Below, in pieces: positions 6,410 to 12,959 of a stretch of 14,491 bases of DNA. This stretch comes from HGM11416 sp964532155 (GTDB lineage Bacteria; Bacillota; Clostridia; Christensenellales; Borkfalkiaceae). Under the pieces are notes generated by a model, which saw only the letters and a list, made by a program, of their open reading frames with translations, ran no database searches and was not told where the DNA came from. Every line of letters begins with the position of its first letter. Positions within the stretch are counted from its first letter, which is position 1. The position numbers were made by a program, and so were the translations under genes. The stretch lies in assembly GCA_964532155.1 (NCBI GenBank), contig CAZHGN010000037.1, positions 1-14,491 on the forward strand, written 5' to 3'.

Positions 6410-9103
6410 ATGGGACTGATTAAATACATCCTCGAATCGGATTCGAGGCGGAGTTTACGCAAAATCGGCGCAATGGCGGATAAGATTATCGCCATGGGTC
6501 CGAAATACGAAGCGATGACCGACGAGGAGCTTCAAAACCAAACGGTTCTTTTCAAAGAGCGTTATAAAAACGGCGAAAAGCTCGATAGCATGCTACTCGA
6601 GGCGTTTGCCGTCGTAAGAGAAGCTTCTTACCGCGTTTTGAACATGCGCCACTATAAAGTGCAACTTATGGGCGGTATATGCGTTCACCAAGGGCGCGTT
6701 GCAGAGCTTAAGACCGGTGAAGGTAAAACGCTTATGGCAACCCTACCCGCCTACCTTAACGCACTCACCGGAAAGGGCGTTCACATCGTTACCGTAAACG
6801 ATTACCTCGCTCGCCGTGACGCCGATTGGATGGGCAAAGTTCACAGATTTCTCGGTCTTACCGTCGGCGTAAACGTTCACGATATGGACGACGACGCAAA
6901 GCGCGCCGCCTACGCTTGCGATATAACCTACGGCACGAACAACGAATTCGGCTTCGACTACCTGCGCGACAACCTCAAAGTTCGTCTCGATCAAATGGTA
7001 CAACGCGGTTTGGAATTCGCAATAGTCGACGAGGTAGACTCCATTCTTATAGACGAAGCGCGTACGCCGCTAATTATTTCGGGGCGCGGGAACAAGTCGT
7101 CCGAAATGTATTTAAGCGCGGACAAGTTCGTCAGAACGCTTACTAAAGACGTTGACTTCGAGGTTGACGTTAAGGAAAAGAGCGTTCAAATAACCGAAAG
7201 CGGTTCTAAAAAAGCCGAAAGCTTTTTCGGTGTGGAAAACATTGCCGACATCGAAAACGCAGAGCTTAACCACCACATACAGCAAGCGCTCAAGGCGCAC
7301 TTCATCTTCAAGCGCGACAACGACTACATCGTTCAAGACAACGAGATTATAATCGTCGACGAGTTCACGGGACGTCTTATGATCGGTCGTCGTTATTCGG
7401 AAGGTTTGCACCAAGCAATCGAGGCGAAAGAGCGAGTCGTTATCCGCAACGAAAACCAAACGCAAGCTACCATTACTTTCCAAAACTACTTCCGTCTTTA
7501 TAAAAAGTTATCCGGTATGACCGGTACTGCAAAGACCGAAGAAGAAGAATTTAAGACCATATACGGGCTCGACGTTCTGGAAATCCCCACGAACAAGCCG
7601 ATGATAAGAAAGGACAACGCCGACGTCGTATATTCCACCAATAAGGGTAAAATCCGCGCGATCGTCGACGATATCGTGCGCGTTCACGAAAACGGTCAGC
7701 CGGTGCTCGTCGGTACCATTACCGTAGAAAAATCGGAGGAAATCTCTCGCGAGCTCTTAAAACGCAGGGTCCGCCACCAAATCCTAAACGCTAAAAACCA
7801 CCGTCGCGAGGCGGAAATCATAGCGCAAGCGGGTAAGCTCGGCGCCGTTACGATAGCGACCAACATGGCAGGCCGCGGAACGGATATTCTGCTCGGCGGT
7901 AACCCCGAATTTCTTGCGAAGCAAGACCTTCGCAACCGCGGAATCGACGAAGACACGATAGAACTTGCTACTTCGTACATTCAAAACATTCCGCCAGAAG
8001 TGGAAGAAATCCGCTCGCTTTACCGCGAACTTCTCGCTAAGCATTCGCAAATAACCGACGAGGAAAAGAAAAAAGTAACCGAACTCGGCGGCTTGTATAT
8101 CCTCGGTACCGAACGCCACGAATCGCGCCGTATCGATAACCAGCTTCGCGGTCGTGCGGGCCGTCAAGGCGATCCCGGCGAATCGAGATTCTATATCTCG
8201 CTCGAAGACGACCTCGCTCGTCGTTTCGGCGGCGAAAGGCTGCAACGCATTTACACGATGTTCAAGGTCGACGAAGACACGCCTATCGAGGCAAAAATGC
8301 TCTCGCGCAGTATCGAGAACGCACAACGCACCATCGAGGGCAAAAACTTCGGCATAAGAAAACACATCCTCGGCTACGACGACGTTATGAACCGTCAGCG
8401 TATGGTTATTTACGAGGAGAGAATGAAAGTCTTGCGCGGCGAAAACGTTCACCAAGACGTTCTCAATCTCATCCCCGATTTCGTTACCGACCTCGTAAAC
8501 GAATGCGTAAACGCCTCGGACGATCCCACGAAATGGGACGAGGATGTACTCAACAAGCGTTTGGAAGAGAGAGTTCTCCCCGTCGGAACGGCATTCGTCA
8601 CTCGCGAAAAATTGATGAATTGGGACTATAAATATTTTATAGAAAAACTCATCGATAAAGTTATAGAGTGCTACGAAGAAAAAATCGAAAACTATAAGGC
8701 GAAGGGTATCGACTATCACGAAGTCGAGCGTATGATCCTACTTAGAAACGTAGATTCCAAGTGGATAGAACATATCGACGCGATGGATAAACTCAAACGC
8801 GGCATTTCCCTCCGCGCGTACGGCAACGAAGATCCGTTAATCTCCTATAAGAAAGAAGGGTTGGATATGTTCGAGGAAATGACCGCGAGCATTCAAGAAG
8901 ACACCGTAAAATACCTGCTTAAAATAGAGGTCGAAAAGGTTCAACGCCAAAGCCGCCCCGCCGCTCCGCAAAACTTAGTAGCGCAAGGCGGCAGTTCGGG
9001 CGCCGAACGCCACACGATCGCTCACAAACCTAACACTCCCGGTCGTAACGATCCCTGCCCTTGCGGTTCAGGCAAAAAATATAAGAACTGCTGCGGAAAA
9101 TAA
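6410..9103 (+). CDS. secA: Preprotein translocase ATPase SecA
   Basis: 897-aa motor ATPase that drives unfolded preproteins through SecYEG. Seen: Walker A in LKTGEGKT (100-107), Walker B-type VDEVDS (206-211) followed by ILIDEARTPL, the preprotein cross-linking region after it, the second nucleotide-binding domain with TNMAGRGTDILLGG (about 484-500) and LRGRAGRQGDPGESRF (about 579-594), a helical scaffold/wing region, a variable linker, and a C-terminal SEC-C zinc motif NDPCPCGSGKKYKNCC (Cys883, 885, 894, 895). That zinc tail is the SecB- and ribosome-contacting element in characterised SecAs, which fits the SecB-like gene next door. Length is normal for a SecA with a full tail. The start is ATG 6410 behind CGGAGG; an in-frame ATG at 6329 would add 27 residues but has no good ribosome binding site and does not match the usual M-x-L-I-K start. 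A strong terminator follows. Confidence 0.99.
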   Translation: MGLIKYILESDSRRSLRKIGAMADKIIAMGPKYEAMTDEELQNQTVLFKERYKNGEKLDSMLLEAFAVVREASYRVLNMRHYKVQLMGGICVHQGRVAELKTGEGKTLMATLPAYLNALTGKGVHIVTVNDYLARRDADWMGKVHRFLGLTVGVNVHDMDDDAKRAAYACDITYGTNNEFGFDYLRDNLKVRLDQMVQRGLEFAIVDEVDSILIDEARTPLIISGRGNKSSEMYLSADKFVRTLTKDVDFEVDVKEKSVQITESGSKKAESFFGVENIADIENAELNHHIQQALKAHFIFKRDNDYIVQDNEIIIVDEFTGRLMIGRRYSEGLHQAIEAKERVVIRNENQTQATITFQNYFRLYKKLSGMTGTAKTEEEEFKTIYGLDVLEIPTNKPMIRKDNADVVYSTNKGKIRAIVDDIVRVHENGQPVLVGTITVEKSEEISRELLKRRVRHQILNAKNHRREAEIIAQAGKLGAVTIATNMAGRGTDILLGGNPEFLAKQDLRNRGIDEDTIELATSYIQNIPPEVEEIRSLYRELLAKHSQITDEEKKKVTELGGLYILGTERHESRRIDNQLRGRAGRQGDPGESRFYISLEDDLARRFGGERLQRIYTMFKVDEDTPIEAKMLSRSIENAQRTIEGKNFGIRKHILGYDDVMNRQRMVIYEERMKVLRGENVHQDVLNLIPDFVTDLVNECVNASDDPTKWDEDVLNKRLEERVLPVGTAFVTREKLMNWDYKYFIEKLIDKVIECYEEKIENYKAKGIDYHEVERMILLRNVDSKWIEHIDAMDKLKRGISLRAYGNEDPLISYKKEGLDMFEEMTASIQEDTVKYLLKIEVEKVQRQSRPAAPQNLVAQGGSSGAERHTIAHKPNTPGRNDPCPCGSGKKYKNCCGK

Positions 9104-9121
9104 GATAATTACAACAAAAAA

Positions 9122-9161
9122 GCGGAAGAGCATTTTGTATAGTGCTTTTCCGCATTTTTTT
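9122..9161 (+). terminator. Intrinsic terminator of secA
   Basis: Eleven-bp stem GCGGAAGAGCA/TGCTTTTCCGC (9122-9132 with 9143-9153, one G-U wobble) and then ATTTTTTT. It starts 18 nt past the secA stop. Confidence 0.9.
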
Positions 9162-9301
9162 GTTCTTAGCACAGTCAACTAAAAACGGTTGGTTTTGCAA
9201 ATATTTTCGCCGATTTTGCAAAAAAATTACATAAATCGAGAAAATAATTCCACTTTTACGATTATTTTTTGATTATGCAAGCCATTATATTAAGCCGCAC
9301 G

Positions 9302-9330
9302 AAAAAAAGGTGCCTAAAAAAGCACCTTTT
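9302..9330 (-). terminator. Intrinsic terminator of the zinc-ribbon gene
   Basis: Nine-bp perfect stem AAAAGGTGC/GCACCTTTT (9305-9313 with 9322-9330) with an eight-nt loop, followed by a T run on the minus strand. It faces the secA terminator, so the convergent genes are insulated from each other. Confidence 0.88.
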
Positions 9331-9374
9331 AATATTGCAATCTTTAATTGTATAGCGATAAAAAGCGAGGCGGC

Positions 9375-9887
9375 TTAGAAATCGTCGTCATCATCGTCGC
9401 CTTCATCGTCGTCGAGGTCGTCGTCCTCGTCGCCCTCGAAGTCTTTTTCGTCGATTTCCACGTCGAAATCGTCGGGCTCGTCGTCGAGATACTCGGTATC
9501 GTCATCTTCCTCGTCGTCCATAAAGAGTTCGTCGCTTTTTTCCTCGTCGGCAAGCTGAGAAAGGGATATAACGCCGTCGTCTTCGGGCATATCTTTCTCG
9601 TCGTCGTCGAGGTAATTACGCCATTCGTCGTCCGACTCGACGTCCATGCCGTCGGGCTCGTTGTCGTATTTGCTCGCTTCACGACACTGCTCGCACATCT
9701 TCTCGTCCTCCGAGATATAGTTGCGCTTGCAAATGGGGCAAAGCTTTTCTTCGGACATTTCGTCGTCGTCCTCGGTAAAAATCAACTGCGGGCCGATTTT
9801 AAGTTCGGCTTTGCACACGTCGCAATATTGTTCGCCGTCCTGCATATAGTTCAATTCGCATCTCGGGCACAAAACATATTTAGCCAT
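9375..9887 (-). CDS. Double zinc-ribbon protein with strongly acidic C-terminal tail
   Basis: 170-aa protein I cannot assign to a named function. Residues 1-70 hold two zinc ribbons with identical spacing: CPRCELNYMQDGEQYCDVC (Cys7, 10, 22, 25) and CPICKRNYISEDEKMCEQC (Cys50, 53, 65, 68). Both read CxxC-x11-CxxC with a shared NY after the first pair, so they look like an internal duplication. From residue 69 on, 56 of 102 residues are Asp or Glu, ending in six Asp and a Phe; this part is probably disordered. The start is ATG 9887, behind GGGGGAG and matching the MAKYVLCPRC opening; an ATG 8 codons upstream has no ribosome binding site. It has its own promoter and terminator. The layout recalls acidic-tailed nucleic-acid-machinery proteins such as the RNA polymerase delta subunit, but that is analogy only. 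The GAC/GAT/GAG-rich tail makes the opposite strand rich in GTC and open in other frames. Confidence 0.85.
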   Translation of the reverse strand: MAKYVLCPRCELNYMQDGEQYCDVCKAELKIGPQLIFTEDDDEMSEEKLCPICKRNYISEDEKMCEQCREASKYDNEPDGMDVESDDEWRNYLDDDEKDMPEDDGVISLSQLADEEKSDELFMDDEEDDDTEYLDDEPDDFDVEIDEKDFEGDEDDDLDDDEGDDDDDDF

Positions 9888-9944
9888 TATAATACTCCCC
9901 CTTCGGCGCATAGATTACGGGCGCCTACTCGGTAATGCTCACTT

Positions 9945-9973
9945 ATTATATTTATATTGTAAGCGTTTGTAAA
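9945..9973 (-). promoter_or_regulatory. Sigma-A-type promoter of the zinc-ribbon gene
   Basis: On the minus strand: -35 TTTACA (9973-9968), 17-bp spacer, -10 TATAAT (9950-9945). Predicted leader is about 50 nt. It shows that the gene need not rely on read-through from the aminopeptidase gene upstream, which has no clear terminator. Confidence 0.82.
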
Positions 9974-10056
9974 CTGTTTTTAACGAATTTTTTAATTTTT
10001 TTTTCGTTTTATAGTTATACGATATTGTATTAACCGCACTTGCGAAAGGTTCCGAC

Positions 10057-11172
10057 CTATTTCAGTTCGTCGGGATTAAGCGCAAAAAGCTCGGGTAAAA
10101 CGAACAAACCGTTCTTTCGCACGAGCACGTCGTCGAAATAAATTTCGCCTCCGCCGTACTGCTCGGTCATAACGAGAACGAGATCCCAATGCACTCCCGA
10201 CCTATTTCCGTTGTCGCAATCGTCATAGCAGCAACCGGGCGTAAAATGAATGGAGCCCGCGATTTTTTCATCGAATAGAATATCGCCCATAGGCTGATTT
10301 ATATAAGGATTAACGCCGATTGCAAACTCGCCGACATAGCGTGCGCCGTCGTCCGTATTTAAAATATCGTTGAGTTTTTCGGTATAGTTGGCGGTCGCCT
10401 CGACGATTTTTCCGTTTTCAAACTTCAGCCTTACGTTTTCGAACTTAAGACCTTGCTGCATAGACGGCGCGTTATAAGTAATCACGCCATTCACGCTGTC
10501 CTTTACCGGAGCGGTATAGACCTCGCCGTCGGGAATATTGCACTCACCGGCGCACTTCAGCGCGGGCATGCCCTTAATCGAAAAGGTAAGATCGGTATCC
10601 TTTGCGACAAGGCGCACTTTGTCCGTCTTGTCCATAAGCGCCTTGAGTGCGTCCATCGCCCTGTCCATTTTATCGTAATCCATAGTGCAAACGTCGAAAT
10701 AGAAATCCTCGAAAGCTTCGGTCGAGCGCCCCGACATTTGCGCCATCGACGGAGTGGGATAGCGCAAGACCACCCAGCGCGTATTGCACACTCTGCGTTC
10801 GTGATGAACGGGATAAGAATAAAGCCGCTCGTAATAACCGCTTTGCTCGGACGGAATATCCCCGGTTTCGCACGAATTGTCTCCGCCGCGAATGCCGATA
10901 TAACAGTCCATATCGTCCATCATAAATCCGTCGTACTTAGCCCAAAGGCGGCAATATTCCTCGTCGCAACGCCCGACGGTCGCGCGGATAACCGAATAAT
11001 CCCTTAAATTAACGAAAGGATAACCGCCGACGTCGTACACCTTGGCGACGAGCGCCTTTACAAGCTCGTTGGGAATACCGAAAGCCTCGATCATCACCTT
11101 TTCGCCCTTTTTCACCTTGCACGAATGGTTAACGAGAACGTCGGCAAGCTTTTCAATTCGTAAATCTCTCAT
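10057..11172 (-). CDS. M29 family metallo-aminopeptidase
   Basis: 371-aa member of peptidase family M29 (AmpS/AmpT/PepS type): cytoplasmic, two-metal aminopeptidases with broad N-terminal specificity, working in peptide turnover. The N-terminus (LADVLVNHSCKVKKGEKVMI) matches the family opening. Ligands expected from the family pattern are E217 in PDGEVYTAP, E282 in GEFAIG, H309 in GSIHF, and H328 and D330 in the HWD motif; the roughly 65-residue gap between the two glutamates matches AmpT. ILFDEKIAGSIH is also characteristic. At 371 aa it is shorter than the usual 400-415, yet all ligand motifs are present, so it looks intact. The start is ATG 11172 behind GGAGA. It runs in the same direction as the zinc-ribbon gene 169 bp downstream, and divergently from the DUF1836 gene. 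Confidence 0.93.
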   Translation of the reverse strand: MRDLRIEKLADVLVNHSCKVKKGEKVMIEAFGIPNELVKALVAKVYDVGGYPFVNLRDYSVIRATVGRCDEEYCRLWAKYDGFMMDDMDCYIGIRGGDNSCETGDIPSEQSGYYERLYSYPVHHERRVCNTRWVVLRYPTPSMAQMSGRSTEAFEDFYFDVCTMDYDKMDRAMDALKALMDKTDKVRLVAKDTDLTFSIKGMPALKCAGECNIPDGEVYTAPVKDSVNGVITYNAPSMQQGLKFENVRLKFENGKIVEATANYTEKLNDILNTDDGARYVGEFAIGVNPYINQPMGDILFDEKIAGSIHFTPGCCYDDCDNGNRSGVHWDLVLVMTEQYGGGEIYFDDVLVRKNGLFVLPELFALNPDELK

Positions 11173-11196
11173 AATATTATCTCCGCATTTTTTGAT

Positions 11197-11225
11197 ATTT
11201 TACAACCGAATCGATAAAAAAGCAA
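11197..11225 (-). promoter_or_regulatory. Probable promoter of the aminopeptidase gene
   Basis: On the minus strand: -35 TTGCTT (11225-11220), 17-bp spacer, -10 TAAAAT (11202-11197). The -10 matches 5 of 6 but the -35 only about half. The leader would be short, about 20 nt. Confidence 0.5.
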
Positions 11226-11421
11226 CCGTACGACGCCGCAAACGACGATTTTTCACTTTTCTACGCGACTTTTTTTGTTTTGTATGCGTTTTTCGCCTTT
11301 ATCGCCGTTTCTTTTGTCCCTACGCCCCGCATTATCTTCACTTTCGTTCACAAGCACCCCAAAAAAACTTTTTTCTTTCCGGCAAATATTTTTATTCCCC
11401 CGAAATTTTTCGAAAAAACTA

Positions 11422-11450
11422 TTGACATTCATATGAATGCGTGATATAAT
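11422..11450 (+). promoter_or_regulatory. Perfect consensus promoter of the DUF1836 gene with operator-like palindrome
   Basis: TTGACA (11422-11427), 17-bp spacer, TATAAT (11445-11450): all 12 positions match the sigma-A consensus. A perfect 14-bp palindrome, CATTCATATGAATG (11426-11439), overlaps the end of the -35 and fills most of the spacer, the position of a repressor or MerR-type operator. Autoregulation by the gene product is an inference. Confidence 0.88.
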
Positions 11451-11479
11451 CATAATGAGGACATAAAGGAGGACTGAAT

Positions 11480-12055
11480 ATGAATTATCCGGGGACGACC
11501 ATACCCGTCGGGAATAGAAGCGGTCGCGAATTTTTGGACGGAATTTTTACGGCAACGCAAGGATTGTTTATGCAACAAGTTTGCGAAATAAGCGGTCTTG
11601 CGAAGCCTGCAATACAAAACTGGGTAGCGCGAGGCTTTATTCCGCACCCCGTCAACAGGCGTTACGATAAAGACGCGCTTGCGGGAATACTTCTCGTCAA
11701 CTGTCTGCGCGAACTGTTACCGCTCGAGGACGTAAAGCGGCTTTTGACCTTTGTGAACGGCTCGCCCGACACCAAACTCGACGACGTAATACCCGAAAGC
11801 GAACTGTACGCATTCGTTTGCGACGTTCTTTTGGACGAAAACTTGACGAGCGACAACGCAGAGCAGCTTATTTGCAGCGCAACCGAACGATATAAAGAAA
11901 AAAACTCGGGCGACAAGCAACGCTTACGGCAAGCGCTGACGGTTATTTCAGAGGTAATGCTCGCCGAAAAAATGCTAAACAAGGCGTCGAGTGCGATAGC
12001 CGCGCTAAAAATGCCGAAACTTTCGAGCGAAGCCGCCGAAACGAAAACCGATTAG
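11480..12055 (+). CDS. DUF1836 domain-containing MerR-like regulator
   Basis: 191-aa protein of the DUF1836 family, found mainly in Firmicutes and of unknown target. Residues about 29-95 show a MerR-like helix-turn-helix: FMQQVCEISGLAKPAIQNWV followed by RGFIPHPVNRRYDKDALAGI, then a helix with LRELLPLEDVKRLL. The rest is helical with no transmembrane segment; the C-terminus is rich in Lys, Ala and Glu. No metal- or ligand-binding motif is evident. The start is ATG 11480 behind AAAGGAGG (11465-11472). It is driven by a perfect consensus promoter bearing a palindrome, which suggests it represses or modulates its own gene. The NfeD-like gene follows after 144 bp in the same direction with no convincing terminator between, so the two may share a transcript. 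Confidence 0.88.
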   Translation: MNYPGTTIPVGNRSGREFLDGIFTATQGLFMQQVCEISGLAKPAIQNWVARGFIPHPVNRRYDKDALAGILLVNCLRELLPLEDVKRLLTFVNGSPDTKLDDVIPESELYAFVCDVLLDENLTSDNAEQLICSATERYKEKNSGDKQRLRQALTVISEVMLAEKMLNKASSAIAALKMPKLSSEAAETKTD

Positions 12056-12078
12056 CTTGTGGCAAATATCAGACTATC

Positions 12079-12105
12079 GGAAACGCAGGTTAGCAATATA
12101 CCGTG
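12079..12105 (+). promoter_or_regulatory. Possible ECF-sigma (sigma-W-like) promoter of the NfeD/flotillin genes
   Basis: GGAAAC (12079-12084), 17-bp spacer, CGTG (12102-12105) resembles the ECF pattern of a GAAAC -35 and a CGT -10. B. subtilis yuaF-yuaG is transcribed by sigma-W, which makes the position notable. The boxes are short, so a chance match cannot be excluded. No sigma-A-type promoter is evident in the same gap. Confidence 0.35.
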
Positions 12106-12117
12106 CGCAATATACCG
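12093..12117 (+). repeat. Tandem 11-mer direct repeat upstream of the NfeD-like gene
   Basis: GCAATATACCG at 12093-12103 and again at 12107-12117 (14-bp period), about 85-105 bp before the NfeD-like start. The first copy covers the possible ECF -10. It could be a binding site or a small duplication. Confidence 0.6.
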
Positions 12118-12199
12118 AGGAGACATTAGCCGACCGACGAAAGCGGCGTAATAAAAACGATTTTTAACCTATAAAATACTAAAGAAACGGAGGAAATAC

Positions 12200-12775
12200 A
12201 TGACAGAATTTTGGGAAGGACTTAACGTGCTTCAACGCGTCTATTTTTGTATAGGGCTTGCGGCAACGGTAATTTTAGTGCTTCAAATACTCACGATGCT
12301 TTTCGGGCTCGGCGAAAACGAAGCCGACGTCGATTTCGACGGTGACGGCGACGCAGACATATCCGTCGACGCAAGCGACGGCTTCACGCTGTTTTCGATA
12401 AGAGGTTTGATTGCATTTTTTGCAATCGGCGGCTGGGTAGGCTATATTTTAGCCGACGTCAACACCGCCCTCGCCATCTGCCTTTCGTTCGTATCGGGCG
12501 GCGCCGCACTCGTTGCAATGGCGTTCGTAATGCGCGGCATAATGCGCCTCCGCTCGAGCGGAAACATAGACGTGGCGCGCGCCGTGGGCAAAACCGCCGA
12601 CGTATATTTGACCATTCCGCAAAAAGACGGCGGCAGCGGCAAAATAACGCTCACGCTCGAGGAGCGGTTCGTAGAACTCAGTGCGGTGCAAAACGGCGAA
12701 ACGCCTATTCCGACCGGCGCAAAAGTAAAAATTATAGCAGTCTACGGCGAATCGCTTTTGGTAGAACGCGCTTAA
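12200..12775 (+). CDS. NfeD-like membrane protein (YuaF type)
   Basis: 191-aa protein of the short NfeD class, the usual partner of flotillins and other SPFH proteins. Three hydrophobic segments are seen at about 14-36, 66-85 and 90-111, followed by a soluble domain (about 118-191) with the NfeD OB-fold look: VARAVGKTADVYLTIP, then SGKITLTL, then PIPTGAKVKIIAVYGESLLVER at the end. Between the first two membrane segments is a short loop with DVDFDGDGDADISVD (43-57), an aspartate ladder that could bind Ca2+ or another cation. The start is ATG 12200 behind GGAGG (12189-12193). The gene stands directly before a flotillin gene, the same order as B. subtilis yuaF-yuaG (floT), where the pair acts in membrane fluidity and microdomains. 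The sequence is divergent, so the call leans on context as well as topology. Confidence 0.87.
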   Translation: MTEFWEGLNVLQRVYFCIGLAATVILVLQILTMLFGLGENEADVDFDGDGDADISVDASDGFTLFSIRGLIAFFAIGGWVGYILADVNTALAICLSFVSGGAALVAMAFVMRGIMRLRSSGNIDVARAVGKTADVYLTIPQKDGGSGKITLTLEERFVELSAVQNGETPIPTGAKVKIIAVYGESLLVERA

Positions 12776-12840
12776 CGGTGAACGAGAATGCAAGACGATC
12801 CGCCCTCTATAATATATAATTTTATAACGGCAAATCATCG

Positions 12841-12866
12841 GTATTAAGCGACATGGCGTTTAATAC
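12841..12866 (+). other. Ten-bp stem-loop between the NfeD-like and flotillin genes
   Basis: GTATTAAGCG (12841-12850) pairs with CGTTTAATAC (12857-12866), one G-U wobble, loop ACATGG. No T run follows, so it is not a standard terminator. It could be an RNA processing or stability element, or a protein site. Confidence 0.55.
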
Positions 12867-12959
12867 AGGCTGCTAACATCGGCGATTAATACGCGCCGAG
12901 CGGCAAACTAACGAAAACGAAACAATAATTAAATTAAAATACTCAACAAGGAGCAAACA

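Larger units (their letters stand above)
11173..11479. other. Divergent promoter region, aminopeptidase / DUF1836 gene
   Basis: 307 bp without a supported gene. The left end holds the probable aminopeptidase promoter (11197-11225, minus), the right end the DUF1836 promoter with its palindrome (11422-11450, plus). The middle (about 11230-11410) is T- and C-rich on the plus strand with no clear repeat, hairpin or ribosome binding site. Confidence 0.7.

Noticed and set aside
7784..8719. A 311-codon minus-strand open frame
   Set aside because: It lies entirely inside secA on the opposite strand and shows no domain or ribosome binding site.
9348..9935. A 195-codon plus-strand frame rich in Val and Phe that looks membrane-like
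   Set aside because: It is the reverse complement of the Asp/Glu-rich tail; GAC/GAG codons read as GTC/CTC on the other strand and imitate a hydrophobic protein.
10000..10056. Terminator for the aminopeptidase gene
   Set aside because: The only hairpin is short and bulged, and the nearby T runs are on the plus strand, so they would not end minus-strand transcription.
12790..12835. TATAAT-like boxes near 12812 as a flotillin promoter
   Set aside because: No acceptable -35 lies 16-18 bp upstream; the match is explained by local AT richness.
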